Of a stretch of DNA of 64,000 nt, positions 24,301 to 39,300 are shown piece after piece; the stretch's first letter is position 1, and each line of letters starts with the position of its first letter. A program made the translations under genes and the position numbers. Below the pieces are notes generated by a model that worked only from the letters and a program-made list of their open reading frames with translations, searched no databases and was not told the origin of the DNA. Source of the DNA: Nematostella vectensis (lineage: Eukaryota; Cnidaria; Anthozoa; Actiniaria; Edwardsiidae); assembly GCF_932526225.1 (NCBI RefSeq), contig NC_064034.1, positions 10,800,887 to 10,864,886 on the forward strand. Reading direction: 5' to 3'.

Positions 24301-27300
24301 TTCTTTATCTATGATTAGTACGTTTGTGTTTGTATTTTGTACTGTTGTGCGTTTTGTACCCTCGATTGAAGACGCTTTTATGTCCACCTAAAATTTAACA
24401 TTAGGTAGCATCCTTATTTTATAATATATATTTCTCCAGTGTTAATTCGTAAAAAGGCAAAACTAAAGACTGTCTTTTTTTTAAATGGCGTTTAATTATC
24501 GTTCGCTTCTCCTTTTTTTATCCTTATTTTCGATGTGAATCCTGATTATCAACCGTAAGGTTTTTATATATGAGCGCATTCGATAACCTCCTCATGCATG
24601 CAGAGTGTGGTCCAGAATGTTTTTTCTTCATGGTATTAAAACAGGGGCGTACAGCATAGAATATATCCAGCCATGTGCAACCGCTGGTTTTCTACAGATT
24701 TTCTTAGATTTTCTCTTATATGAGCTTTACTCTAGCGCGGGGAGAGGGTATGAAATGTAAACATCTGTTAACGCAATGTAATCACTGTAGGATCCAGTAA
24801 TAAATAAACAACATAAATGTCTTTTTAGATCCACCAAAGATCGCCAACGTTTTAGGGGACACCACGTTACAAGTCAGGGGTACCCTCAATCTGACATGCG
24901 TTGCGCTTGGCGACCCAGCACCTCGCGTGTATTGGGTAAGAGAGGGAGCTGGGTCTAGCCGTTTTAAACTGACCAATGACAACAAGACCCTTGTCATTTT
25001 TCAAACGGAATATCGCGACAGTGGGAATTACACGTGCATCGCCAGCAACAGAGCTGGGAACACTTCGTTGGCAAAACAAGTCGATATACAGGGTATGTTA
25101 ACACACATGCGTGACCTTATAGGGACAACAACACATTGACAAAACAACTATACACTCATACAAAACCTCGGTGTTAAAACAAGTCGATTATACAGAGTAC
25201 TACTTTTAAGTGTTAAAACACTCATGCAACATTCATAGGACACTCATAGGCCATTCCGTTGTCAAAGAAAGTCGACATACAGGGTATACAACACACATGA
25301 GACGCCCCAGTGTCAAAACGAGTCATCTTAGTCGACATACAGGATACCCTTGCACTCATACAGATACAGAACACCTCGCTCTTGAAAAAACAAATCGATA
25401 TGCAAGGTTCGCTTAATTAATTATCACACAAAGCTCATAGGACTCCCAATTCCAAAACAAGTCGACATACACGCTCCAGTATCAAAACAAGTCGACATAC
25501 AGGGTACGCTAGCACGCATACATATCTAAGGCATTGACAGGACAAGTAAAAAGCACGTAGCAGGAAATTTTCACGTCACTTTATCTCGATAATCCGCGAG
25601 TCTGAAAACGCTCGCATAAACAGGAACAGAGCTGAGTCTAATATGAGGAGGCGCTTGAGTGGGTTATGCAAACCCTGTTATATGTGGACACTAGTATTCT
25701 AGTGCGCGCCAGTCTCAATTAGAGACGATTTAGAGAAAAAGGCACCCTGGTTCTTCTGCTTTTTTTAGTCATTTTAGCTTCGTTGAGGTTACTCATCTTT
25801 TTTGTATCCAATTTAGTCCCAGCTTCCGTATTTGTCGATAACAAGACACGCGTGTATTCAAGGAATGAAACTAATGTCACAATTGGCTGCCATGGCAACG
25901 GTAATCCAGTCCCCTCACTATTCTGGTGGGTCAAAGGCAACAAGATTCCTGAGATAGAAGCGCTTAAGCCTGCTGATAAGAGTAACGTCGTTCAAGTGAC
26001 ATCCGTAGCTGGTCCAATGGAGAATGTGACGAGCTACCTGTATCTTCGAATAGCCGGGATTACTTACGAGGAGGCTGGAAACTATACTTGTAACAGCACC
26101 AATATTGTGTTGGGTGTCACCCGAAGTGTGTCACGGACTGTGGAAGTCCTATGTAAGTGTCTATACCGATTGCTAAATTGGCTAGTTTTTTTTTTAAGGA
26201 CATTCAGATTGAAGCTCTAAAACTGGTAGGAATATTGACTCAAGACAAGTCACACTTAAATAGCCACAGTTAAAATAGTAACAATCCATTTGTATTCAAT
26301 TATTGCATTTTTATAAACATGAATTAAAGCGTGTGCTTCGTAAAACTTTGAGCACTACTTTTTTTCCTTTCAGTCAAACCCGAACTCGAGCTCCTCCCCA
26401 AAAGTCAGACTGTGCTTGTCAATCGAACTGTCGTATTTACTTGCTCAGCATCCGGGATCCCTACACCCCAACTCACGTGGTCTTTCAGCGGAGGAAATTT
26501 ACCCAATTACGACATAGATGGGAATAAACTGTCGATCGTCAACGTGCAGAATAACGCGTCATATGAGGGGAACTATACTTGTACCGCCGATAGTCGAGCG
26601 GGACGGACCAGCTTCACAGCGATGCTAACTGTACACGGTGAGATAGATGGGCAGTTTTAGGGCTCTCAATGTTATACCATGTTTATTACACATGCCTTTA
26701 TCATCAACCGATAGAATATTACATTCATGGGATGGCGCAGTTGTGTCAGCAAACCCGTGTTTACTGGAAAAAATCTCGATTATTAAGAGCTGTAGCAGGC
26801 TATTTGGTAGAGGCTGGGAAAGTTAAATAAACATTAAGCAAATATTGGGTGAACAGCCACGCCCCTACAGTTGATTTCCTCATAAATTTTTAAAATATTA
26901 GGGGGGCACGTGCCCCCAATGCCTCATTCCCTGCTACGGCCCTGTTATTGATTCTGTCGATCCCCTATCCCATTTATAGACTACACCATATTACCATTTT
27001 ATCCAGGAAAGGGGTGGGAGCTTTAATACTCAGCCATTCTATTTTCTTTAACAGCTTTAAATTAGCTATTTATTTTTTTACTTACCATAGCTTTGCCAAA
27101 AATAACGAAACTTCTCAACAAGACGCTAGTAGCCGAGAGAGGATCTAATGTCCAGTTGAGCTGCCAAGCCTCTGGAGATCCCACACCTAAGTACAAGTGG
27201 ACATATAATGGAGTTCCGATTTCACCACGGAAAAACGTGCAACTCGAAGACGACAACCGACTTCTGATTTTGAAAAAGGTTTCTCCTGTAAGCAATGGAG

Positions 27301-30300
27301 TATATAGATGCATAGCTTACAACACCGAGGGGAACGATACTACTGAGACAAACCTTATAGTCCACGGTAACAACTCGCTGAATTTCCTGTTTACACGTCT
27401 GTCTTTCTGTCTGTATGTATGCCCGTCTGTCCTTCCATTTGTCCATCTGTCTCACGTGACGTGTACCAAATCCTCCTTTTATCTACACAGTTAGTGTCGG
27501 GATTGTGGTGCCCCTTCCAGAAAAAGTGATATTCATGGAAGGACAACCTCTTAACTTGACCTGCGCCGCGGAAGGGATCCCGTTACCCAATGTCACGTGG
27601 TACCACTATCACAAGAGAATAACCCAGACAGATGGTAGTCGATACAGCATTACAAACAACGTGTCAGGTGTACGGCTTGAGTCCACTCTGCGGCTAAACA
27701 ACACTCGATTTGGAGATCGGGGAAATTATAGTTGCGTGTTTAAAAATCATGGAGTTAATAAAAGCTCCGGCCAAGTTACTGTGCACGGTGCGTATGAATC
27801 TTATGTTTCAAGGAAACAGACCCGCTATAGTCTACGGTTTTTTTGTCGTATTTGTTGAAATTTTTGAACTTGAGAAATATTTCGTCGTTAACTGTTTTTC
27901 TTTCAGTTACTCCAAATGTGCAAAACATTACGGCGCCTGTTAGTCCCAGACTTGGTGACAACATAACTTTAGTCTGTGTCGTACGCGGCTTTCCTGATCT
28001 CTCGGTGAATTGGACTAAGGATGGTCGTAAGCTGGTCACACGGCCTGATAGGAAGGAGCTTTCGATCACGCCCCGAGAAAATGCAGTAAAATTTGCGTAT
28101 CTAAAGATCTGGAAAGCAAAACGAAGTGATACGGGCGGGTATCAGTGTGTTGCCTACATCAAGCAAAGCAAAGACGAACGCAGCACGTCAGTTACTGTTT
28201 TAGGTAAGTGAACTTTTTTAGTGGTCCTACTAATTGTGATGGTAATGGTGGATAGGGGTGGTACTAGTGGGGATGGTAATGGTGGATAGTGGTGATACTA
28301 GTGGTGATGGTAATGGTGGATAGTGCTGGTACTAGTGCTGACGGTACAGGTGGATAGTGGTCCTACTGGTGGTGATGGTAATGGTGGATAGTGGTGGTAC
28401 TAGTGCTGACGGTACAGGTGGATAGTGGTGGTGCTAGTTGTGATGGTAATGGTGGATAGTGGTGGTACGAGTGCTGACGGTACCGGTGGATAGTGGTGGT
28501 GCTAGTGGTGATGGTAATGGTGGATAGTGGTGGTACTAGTGCTGACGGTAATGGTGATAGTGCTGGTACCAGTGATGATGGTAATGGTGAATAGTGGTGG
28601 TGCTAGTGATGATGGTAATGGTGTATAGTGGTGGTACTAGTGGTGATGGTAATGGTGGATAGTGCTGGTACTAGTGCTGACGGTACAGGTGGATAGTGGT
28701 GATGGTAATGGTGGATAGTGGTGGTACTAGTGGTGATGGTAATAGTGGATAGTGGTGGTACTAGTGATGATGGTGGGTAGTGGTGGTACTAGTGGTGATG
28801 GTATTGGTGGACAGTGGTGGTACTAGTGGTGATGGTAATGGTGGATAGTGGTGGTACTAGTGGTGATGGTAATGGTGGATAGTGGTGGTACTAGTGGTGA
28901 TGGTATTGGTGGATAGTGGTGGTACGAGTGGTGATGGTATTGGTGGATAGTGGTGGTACTAGTGGTGATGGTAATGGTGGAAGTGGTGGTGCTAGTTGTG
29001 ATGGTAATGGTGGATAGTGTTGGTGCTAGTGATGACGGTAATGGTGGATAATAGTGGTGGTACCAGTGATGATGGTAGTGGTGGGTAGTGGTGGTACTAG
29101 TGATAATGGTAATGGTGGACAGTGCTGGTACCATTGGTTAGGGTAATGGTGGATAGTGGTGGTACCAGTGATGATGGTAATGGTGATAGTGGCGGTACTA
29201 GTGGTGATGGTATTGGTTGTTGGTGGTGGTACTAGTGCTGACGGTAATGGTGGATAGTGGTGGTACTAGTGCTGACGGTAATTGTTGTAGTGGTGGTACT
29301 AGTACTGACGGTAATGGTGGATAGTGGTGGCGCTAGTGCTGATGGTAATGGTGGTAGTGGTGGTGCTAGTGGTGATGGTAATAGTGGTTGGTGGTACTAG
29401 TGGTGATGGTATTTGTGGGTGGTGGTGCAACCCACACAACCTTTCCCTTAGATCCACCCCTGTCTCCTATCTTAGATCATCGACGATCATGGAATTGATA
29501 GCAATGGTAACAACCCACATTTGTTTGACCAACAGAAAGGCCGGATCGTCCTGAAGTAAAGCTCACGAACGTGACATCTAGGTCGGCTTTATTTCAATGG
29601 TATGACGTCTTCAGTGGGAACCTCAATGTCACGCTCTACACCGTATTTTACACGAGTATCGAAGGAAATCTAACAGTCAACATCACGGACGACCGCCATC
29701 AGTACAGGTTCATAAATCTGTTCCCGGCCACGTTGTATACGTTCTACGCGACTGCGACAAACTGCATTGGAACAAGTGAGCCTGCGGTGACCAAACGCGT
29801 GACGGAAGAAGACGGTAGGTCATGTAATTACGCGGGGAAATGTCTGAAGGTCGTGTGATCTCGCTGGAAATGTCTCCAGGTCGTGTGAACACGCGGGAAA
29901 TGTCTCCAGGTCGTGTGATCTCGCGGGAAATGTCTGCAGGTCGTGTGATCTCGTGGGAAATGTCTCAGGTCGTGTGATCTCGTGGGAAATGTCTGCAGGT
30001 CGTGTGAACAAGCGGGAAACGTTTGCTATCGATGTTTTTGTATTTGGACTTTGATTGTGTTGGCTTGAGATTGATTTGACGTTTAAAGGAGTGTTGATCT
30101 GCTTCGAAGCTTCTCTAATAACACCTGAAACGTTCCTCGAGCACAATGCTGCGTGCTTTGCAAACATCTTCTTTGTCTTGTGGTCAACCAAAAGAAGCTG
30201 ACATTAGATTAGCGATTTCTTTGGTGAATCTACAGCTTTTAAGCTCCTCCTCCTTTTAAATGCTATCTGTATTTATTTAATAAGCTATCAAAGTGCATGG

Positions 30301-33300
30301 GTATAGTACAGATGTATACTTTCCCAGGACCACGCTCTCTGAAACATGTTACGAGCTTCTTCAGTCAGCTATTGCATAACGACAATGGTATTGCTTAATC
30401 AAAATGTCTTCTTTTTTCCAGTACCCATGCCTCCTCGCAACGTTAACGCAAGCGCGGTGTCTTCTACTAGCATACGCGTCACATGGTCTGTACCTCAACG
30501 AACCAATGGCAAGCTCACCTGGTATAAGGTCTATTATTGGCCCACCAACACGAGCGACAGTGAACAAGTCATGGAAACCTCTGGGGACAACACCAATGCT
30601 GTGATACGTTATCTTCACCCATATACTAACTACAGCATGCAAGTACAAGCTGCCACGGCCAAGGGGCCTGGGGACAGAAGTGAGGTGGTCGGGCCTGTCA
30701 GGACTTTTGAAGATGGTAAGTCGAAAAGGACTTTCATTCATGGAACAATTATTGTATTGAAATAATAGGTTGAATTACGCCGCCATTTTACGTCCCTGAG
30801 TTGCGCAAAGGATCCATTTTCGTCGGTCAATACAAAGCAGCAACTAAAGTTTTGGTCAAACATTGTCGATTAGAAGTAAAGATCATTGTTTGTTCAAATA
30901 TGTTCAAAGACAAATTAGTACATGGTTGTCCGACATTAGACGATGGTAATGGTGGATAATTGATGATGATGATGATGATGACGATGATGTTACGAGCCCA
31001 TGCTAAATACTTTTTTTATAATATTTAATTGGCAGCTCCATCAGCGCCGCGAAATGTCTCGATTTGTAACATCACTGCGCATGCGTTCACGGTCACGTGG
31101 CTTGATCCCGCCATCAGTAATGGTATTCTGAACAACTTTCTCGTGGGAGTGCAACTTGCGGAGAATGGAGACAAAATAAGGAACACGACCCTGCCCATCG
31201 GCCAGATCAAGCGACGAGATGGCTATAGCTACAGGGTGGAGGGTCTGCTGGCTTACACTAACTACTCCGTCCAGGTACGCACGCGGTAGTACCGGTTGGT
31301 TGGTCATTTGTATGAACAAACAACGGGAACAGAGTGTATCGTGGGACTTATTAAGGTCAACTCAACATAATTGTCGGCAACAAATAGTCACTATTAATTA
31401 GTCACGCGTTGTTACTTAAAAACATAGTCGGCTATATTTTTTCTCGGGCATTTCTCTTGTCAAAGTCGTTTAGGGCAACAAATTCTCAAGAACCCACTTT
31501 CCCCTACTGGTCCAGTCACTCTGTGGTTTCAGGTGGAATTAATTGCAATATAATTTCTCTCTACGGAATTTGAACAAGTGATACAACCTAGTTAACATAC
31601 TAAAAGTCCCCAAAAATCCCTTTGGTGGAACATCCTGAAATTTGTGATTTTTCCATTTCGGAGCAAAACCACAGGGTACCCGCGTCGGTAAAACGGAAAA
31701 ATAATCAAATACACGTCTAAATCAGTACATTTGAAAGACCATTGGTCAAAGTTGATAAAATACCCAGTTTGGATATCGAAACAAAGCAAATTGCCCATGT
31801 TTTATATCTTTTTCCAATATTTCTGTAATCCAAAAACCACAGGGTACCCGCGTCGAAAACACTGAACACATTTGAAAATTCAAGCATGAATCAGAAAATT
31901 TCAAAGGTCATTGGACAAAAATTACTAAAGACACAAATTCTAGTATCGAAATAAAGCAACTTGTCAATGTTTCATTTATATTTTAAATATTTTCTCCAGA
32001 AATGTATTTTCGTCAGGTACTGAAATTTGTATAGAAAACAAACTTCGTGTGACAGCAACTCAGTAGCTAGGGTTGTTATAGAAGGCATGGCCTCTCGTCA
32101 CCTACCAGTGACTTCCGGGGTCCCTCAAGAAAGCCTTATAGGCCCCCTTCTATTTAGGACCTACATCAACGATCTAGCAGACGCCACAGACAAATGCACA
32201 TCGCTATATACTCAGACGACACAAAGCTATACCGAAGAATCTCTTCGATAAAAGACTGTGAAGCTCTTCAGGATGACCTGACAAGTCTAACAAGCGACGA
32301 AGAAAATATAAAGTTTAACGCTACCAAGTGTTAATTAAGTCTTGACAAACGGTTTCTCTGGGCTCACATTTTGCTAGGCCCGCGAGGAATAACAGCGGTA
32401 TCACAAATAAAAACGAGATTCTGTCCAGCACAGGGGCTTCCTTTTTGTTGTTACACTAGAAGTATTCAATCAGGTTGACTAAAATTCCAAATAAAAGTAG
32501 TATTAGCGGTATTTAAACGTGCAAGGGGCATCTCTGTTTTGATACGTCCAATGATAATGGAAGTGCGGCAGTCTTGCTGAGGTTGGAAAACATTATATGC
32601 GCAAATTAAAAAAAAAATGTATTTTAGAAAGGCTTTATGGTTCCCCTGTGTCAATCCCAGAAAGCCGTGGGGCCGTTTAAAAACAAAATGGAGAACGGAC
32701 GAACGGAGAGAAGTTGTTCTTGCGGAGCGCACCGTTTTCCTTGATTCAGTCTGTATCTTAAAGACAACAATAATGGTTCCTGAACTAGGCATAGCTACAT
32801 CAAATGTTATTTCTTCGGGAACAAGATTGGAAGGCGCTACTGCCTAATTTATTATCCAATTTGATTGAGGGATAGTCGATTCACCAATTTCGAGTCCTGC
32901 ACCTGTGATGCGGCGGCCAGTTCTACCTTTTAAACGAATACTTTTATGCCCGATTTCAATAAAATTACAGAGAATGTATGGAGGATTAAATGCTCTCAAG
33001 CGGACAAAAGTGCAATGTCCAAGGAACAATTATACGGCTTTCTCCGGCGTCGTTTAAACGTAAAGTGTATCACTCGAATGGTAAGGGTTTTTTTTCGAGT
33101 CCTGCATCGTGAGCCCAAAATCTCTGAAACGAGAAAATTTGATAAATTGTGAAGTCTACCCACATTTCCTTATAGTAAATGACAGCCATTTTGACATTGT
33201 ATTTGCACTATTACGCATGCGCGGCGGCCATTTTGTCTCTTATTTCTGGGAATGCAGCTTGGCGCCATAAGTCTTCAGCGCATCAACATTGAAAGAGATC

Positions 33301-36300
33301 TCGGGGGCACAATATCGAGCAATCTCACATACACCCACATTCTATTTGTGGTGTCCAAGGCCAACAGAATGCTTGGTCTGCTCAAGAGGACATGTGTCCT
33401 AATTACAGATTCAGGGTCAGGTGTACTCTATACCTGTCGCCACACTGAAGTTTGGTCCCCCGGCAGCGTAAGACTTAAAATGTCCTCCTAGAAAGAGTTA
33501 AAAGGCGAGCCACCCGTTGAATTCTAAGATCCAAGATCGGAGACTTGAGCTATAAAGAGCGACTTCTAAAACTCGATCTACTACCCTTGGTCTACGACTG
33601 AGAGGTGAAAGACCTTATCTTTTTTTAACTAGTGTAACTTCGAAATGACCGACCTGAATGTTCAATTTTTTGTCACTTTTGTAAATCATAATCGTTCTCG
33701 TAACTTGAACCCAACATTAACTTTATCTCCGGCTCTTTGCAGAGCAACTACGTTTTTTAAAACGTAACTTAAAAGCATCTTATTCCAATCGTATTGTAAA
33801 ACCATAGAATCTAGTATGTAACTTAACTCAGTTCAATACGTTCTCTGGCCTACTCGCGTTTAAAAATATTTCCTAAAAATCATTATCAGACCCTACATGG
33901 TCCATCGCACGGATCTGTGACTGCCACCACATTTATTTTTTATTTTCATTTTATTTTCTAATTTATTTGTTTGGGGGTACGTCCTGCATTGACCCTGTGC
34001 CTTTTACGTATGACCCCCCATTGGTCATCGTTGTTGTCTAATAAAGCTTTTGAAGACTATTCTAGTAATCAGTAACACTTTTGTGTTTTTCGAGGTTTTA
34101 CACCCAGCCTAAAGAAAGCAAATGCAATCCAATTTGTGCATTTGCACCGCACCATTTCTAGCAGCGATCCATGTGTTGGAGGCAAGTCTGTCCGCACTGG
34201 ACCATCCCCAAGGATCGCTGATAAATATAATTCGAAACAAATGCTAATTGGATTGCAGCACCAGAAGATGAACCTGCAAGAAGAATGGTCTAGCCTGTAG
34301 TGGGACGTTTGGAAAGGGTAAAGGCCAAACTTGTCACAATTCTGGACTAATGGAGCTAGAGCTAGACATTCACTTGCATTAGAAATGTAAGTAGCTTTCT
34401 CTAGGCTGGTGAAAACCTCAAGAAATTACAAAAGTGTTCCAGATTACCGCTGTATTACATGTATTGAATAGGCTACCTATTGAGCTGATGTCACATATAA
34501 GTTTGTTTTCTAGACAAATTTCAGTCACTGACGCGAGTGCGAAGAATGCAGAAATACATTTGAGAGAAAATGTTTAAAATAGAAATAAAACATGGATTAG
34601 TTGCTTTATTTCGATACTAAAATTGTGTCTTTAATCATTTTTGGCCAATGACCTTTGAAATTTTCTGATTCAGACTTGTATTTTCAATTTTTTCAGGGTT
34701 TTCGGCGCGGGTACCCTGTGGTTTTTGGAATACAGAAATATTGGAAAAAAATAAATATTAAACAGGGGCAGTTTGCTTTGCTTGGATATCCAAACATTGT
34801 CTTTAATCATATTTGACAAATGGCCTTTTTAATGTACTGATTGAGACGTGTATTTTATTTTTTTCCGTTTTAACAACGCGGGTACCCTTTTGCTCCGAAA
34901 TGGAAAAATCACATATTTCAAGATGTACCACCAAAGGGATTTTTGGGGACTTTTAGTATGTTAACTAGGTTTTATCACTTGTTCAAAATCCGCTGAGGAA
35001 AATTCTATTGCAATAATTCCACCTGGGCCATAAAAATTTCATAGACTGGACTATACGTGGGCATGCCTACCCTTCTCCCCACCAGACAATGTTTGTACAT
35101 GAGTAGAACCAGAGTTACAGACTGCGAAAAACAAGGTTTCCGGAGATGACAATTAAAATTATATATCTTTTTTGCCAGATAATCGCTGTCACCTCAGAAC
35201 CCGGAAATGCAAGTACCCCGGTCAGCGGTAGGACGCTTCAGGATGGTTAGTATGACAGTATCTGAATCACCGCAGGGGCGTAGCCAGGGGGCCCAGTCCC
35301 CCCCTTTTAGCAGCCAAAAATAAGTAAATGTATGAGACATTATCAAAAATTCAGGAGAAAATGCCTTGACAGGACATTGGACCTTGGTCCCTTCCTGTTA
35401 AAAATCCTGGCTAGGTATAAACGCCTGCCCAGTTTTCGTTTATTTGTCTTTATTCTTTTTTTATTGTGTTCTTTGACTTGTGTATATTATTATTTGTTGT
35501 TGGTATGTTTTTTTTACCAGCTCCCGGACGTCCCTACCATGTGAGAATTGTCGTTATTGGTGACGGTGACAAGTACGCAATATCCTGGAAAGCCCCTCTA
35601 CTACCGAATGGCATCATTACCAATTACCAGGTCATTATTTTGATTAAAGGGTTTGTGTGGGGTGTGTGTGGGGGAGGGAGGGGGCGGATGGAAGGGATGG
35701 GGGAAGGTCGTAGGGGGAGCGCAAGCTAACAGCCTTTTATAATTGCTTATTTCAATTTTGAATTTCAGTTAATATTACTAGTCATAGTTAGATCGAGCAT
35801 GCAACATTGACCGATTGCATGGAATTTAATATTAATGCACATCTTAGTACTATTTATTGCTATGCTGGTTGGTTAGTGACGTTGATACCAATCAGATAGC
35901 ACTTCTTGCATGCTCATTGGTCTTCACAAAACTGTCAAGGTGGCCACGGTAGCGTGTGTCGCACTGCAATACAATACAGTACAGTACAAATATGACCACA
36001 ATATGGAGAAGCAGTTCTATAAGCAAATGTAAACTAGGTATCCGATAAAAAGCAATCCTTTTAGTTCTATGGACGAGTCAGGACGGTTAGTATGACAGTG
36101 GAGATGGTTAGTATGACGTCAGGATGGTTAGTATGACAGTAGAGATGGTTAGTATGACGTCAGGATGGTTAGTATGACGTCAGGATGGTTAGTATGACGT
36201 CAGGATGGTTAGTATGACAGTAGAGATGGTTAGTATGACGTAAGGATGGTTAGTATGACAGTAGAGATGGTTAGTATGACGTCAGGATGGTTAGTATGAC

Positions 36301-39300
36301 GTCAGGATGGTTAGTATGACGTCAGGATGGTTAGTATGACGTCAGGATGGTTAGTATGACGTCAGGATGGTTAGTATGACGTCAGGATGGTTAGTATGAC
36401 GTCAGGATGGTTAGTATGACAGGAGAGATGGTTAGTATGACGTCTGGATGGTTAGTATGACGTCAGGATGGTTAGTATGACAGTAGAAATGGTTAGTATG
36501 ACGTCAGGATGGTTAGTATCACAGTAGAGATGGTTAGTATGACGTCAGGATGGTTAGTATGACAGTAGAAATGGTTAGTATGACAGTAAAGACGGTTAGT
36601 ATGACAGTGGAGATGGTTAGTATGACGTCAGGATGGTTAGTATGACGTCAGGATGGTTAGTATGACAGTAGAGATGGTTATTATGACGTCAGGATGGTTA
36701 GTATGACAGTGGAGATGGTTAGTATGACGTCAGGATGGTTAGTATGACAGTAGAGATGGTTAGTATGACAGTAGAGATGGTTAGTATGACGTCAGGATGG
36801 TTAGTATGACAGTAGAGATGGTTAGTATGACGTCAGGATGGTTAGTATGACAGTAGAGATGGTTAGTATGACGTCAGGATGGTTAGTATGACAGTGGAGA
36901 TGGTTAGTATGACAGTGGAGATGGTTAGTATGACGTCAGGATGGTTAGTATGACAGTAGAGATGGTTAGTATGACAGTAGAGATGGTTAGTATGACGTCA
37001 GGATGGTTAGTATGACAGTAGAGATGGTTATTATGACGTCAGGATGGTTAGTATGACAGTAGAGATGGTTAGTATGACGTCAGGATGGTTAGTATGACAG
37101 TGGAGATGGTTAGTATGACAGTAGAGATGGTTAGTATGACGTCAGGATGGTTAGTATGACGTCAGGATGGTTAGTATGACAGGAGAGATGGTTAGTATGA
37201 CGTCAGGATGGTTAGTATGACAGTGGAGATGGTTAGTATGACGTCAGGATGGTTAGTATGACGTCAGGATGGTTAGTATGACGTCAGGATGGTTAGTATG
37301 ACGTCAGGATGGTTAGTATGACAGTAGAGATGGTTAGTATGACGTCAGGATGGTTAGTATGATAGTAGAGATGTTTAGTATAACGTCAGGATGGTTAGTA
37401 TGACGTCAGGATGGTTAGTATGACAGTAGAGATGGTTAGTATGACGTCAGGATGGTTAGTATGACGTCAGGATGGTTAGTATGACAGTGGAGATGGTTAG
37501 TATGACGTCAGGATGGTTAGTATGACGTCAGGATGGTTAGTATGACGTCAGGATGGTTAGTATGACAGTAGAGATGGTTAGTATGACGTCAGGATGGTTA
37601 GTATGACAGTGGAGATGGTTAGTATGACGTCAGGATGGTTAGTATGACGTCAGGATGGTTAGTATGACAGGAGAGATGGTTAGTATTACGTCAGGATGGT
37701 TAGTATGACAGTGGAGATGGTTAGTATGACGTCAGGATGGTTAGTATGACGTCAGGATGGTTAGTATGACGTCAGGATGGTTAGTATGACAGTGGAGATG
37801 GTTAGTATGACGTCAGGATGGTTAGTATGACGTCAGGATGGTTAGTATGACGTCAGGATGGTTAGTATGACAGTAGAGATGGTTAGTATGACGTCAGGAT
37901 GGTTAGTATGACAGTAGAGATGTTTAGTATGACGTCAGGATGGTTAGTATGACGTCAGGATGGTTAGTATGACAGTAGAGATGGTTAGTATGACGTCAGG
38001 ATGGTTAGTATGACAGTAGAGATGGTTAGTATGACAGTGGAGATGGTTAGTATGACAGTGGAGATAGTTAGTATGACGTCTGGATGGTTAGTATGACGTC
38101 AGGATGGTTAGTATGACAGTAGAAATGGTTAGTATGACGTCAGGATGGTTAGTATCACAGTAGAGATGGTTAGTATGACGTCAGGATGGTTAGTATGACA
38201 GTAGAAATGGTTAGTATGACAGTAAAGATGGTTAGTATGACAGTGGAGATGGTTAGTATGACGTCAGGATGGTTAGTATGACAGTAGAGATGGTTATTAT
38301 GACGTCAGGATGGTTAGTATGACAGTGGAGATGGTTAGTATGACGTCAGCATGGTTAGTATGACAGTAGAGATGGTTAGTATGACAGTAGAGATGGTTAG
38401 TATGACGTCAGGATGGTTAGTATGACAGTAGAGATGGTTAGTATGACGTCAGGATGGTTAGTATGACAGTAGAGATGGTTAGTATGACGTCAGGATGGTT
38501 AGTATGACAGTGGAGATGGTTAGTATGACAGTGGAGATGGTTAGTATGACGTCAGGATGGTTAGTATGACAGTAGAGATGGTTAGTATGACAGTAGAGAT
38601 GGTTAGTATGACGTCAGGATGGTTAGTATGACAGTAGAGATGGTTATTATGACGTCAGGATGGTTAGTATGACAGTAGAGATGGTTAGTATGACGTCAGG
38701 ATGGTTAGTATGACAGTGGAGATGGTTAGTATGACAGTATAGATGGTTAGTATGACGTCAGGATGGTTAGTATGACGTCAGGATGGTTAGTATGACAGGA
38801 GAGATGGTTAGTATGACGTCAGGATGGTTAGTATGACAGTGGAGATGGTTAGTATGACGTCAGGATGGTTAGTATGACGTCAGGATGGTTAGTATGACGT
38901 CAGGATGGTTAGTATGACAGTAGAGATGGTTAGTATGACGTCAGGATGGTTAGTATGATGATAGAGATGTTTAGTATAACGTCAGGATGGTTAGTATGAC
39001 GTCAGGATGGTTAGTATGACAGTAGAGATGGTTAGTATGACGTCAGGATGGTTAGTATGACGTCAGGATGGTTAGTATGACAGGAGAGATGGTTAGTATT
39101 ACGTCAGGATGGTTAGTATGACAGTGGAGATGGTTAGTATGACGTCAGGATGGTTAGTATGACGTCAGGATGGTTAGTATGACGTCAGGATGGTTAGTAT
39201 GACAGTAGAGATGGTTAGTATGACGTCAGGATGGTTAGTATGACAGTAGAGATGTTTAGTATGACGTCAGGATGGTTAGTATGACGTCAGGATGGTTAGT

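Larger units (their letters stand above)
31505..35055. mobile_element. Element or nest with long (about 480 bp) terminal inverted repeats
   Basis: Left arm about 31505-32010 and right arm about 34545-35055 are inverted copies with roughly 80-85% identity by eye. Matched blocks include caggtggaatt/aattccacctg, cccaaaaatccctttggtgg and its complement, and two copies per arm of a cacagggtacccgcgtcg segment. No transposase was recognised; the interior is filled by LINE fragments. It may be a DNA-transposon derivative with foldback arms, or two separate insertions of one family in opposite orientation. Confidence 0.6.

Noticed and set aside
32027-32251. Functional reverse transcriptase gene
   Set aside because: The RT motifs are in different frames with stops; it is a decayed LINE fragment.
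35272-35330. caggggcgtagccaggggg sequence resembling a hAT-type element end
   Set aside because: Only one end is visible; no partner inverted repeat or duplication could be located.
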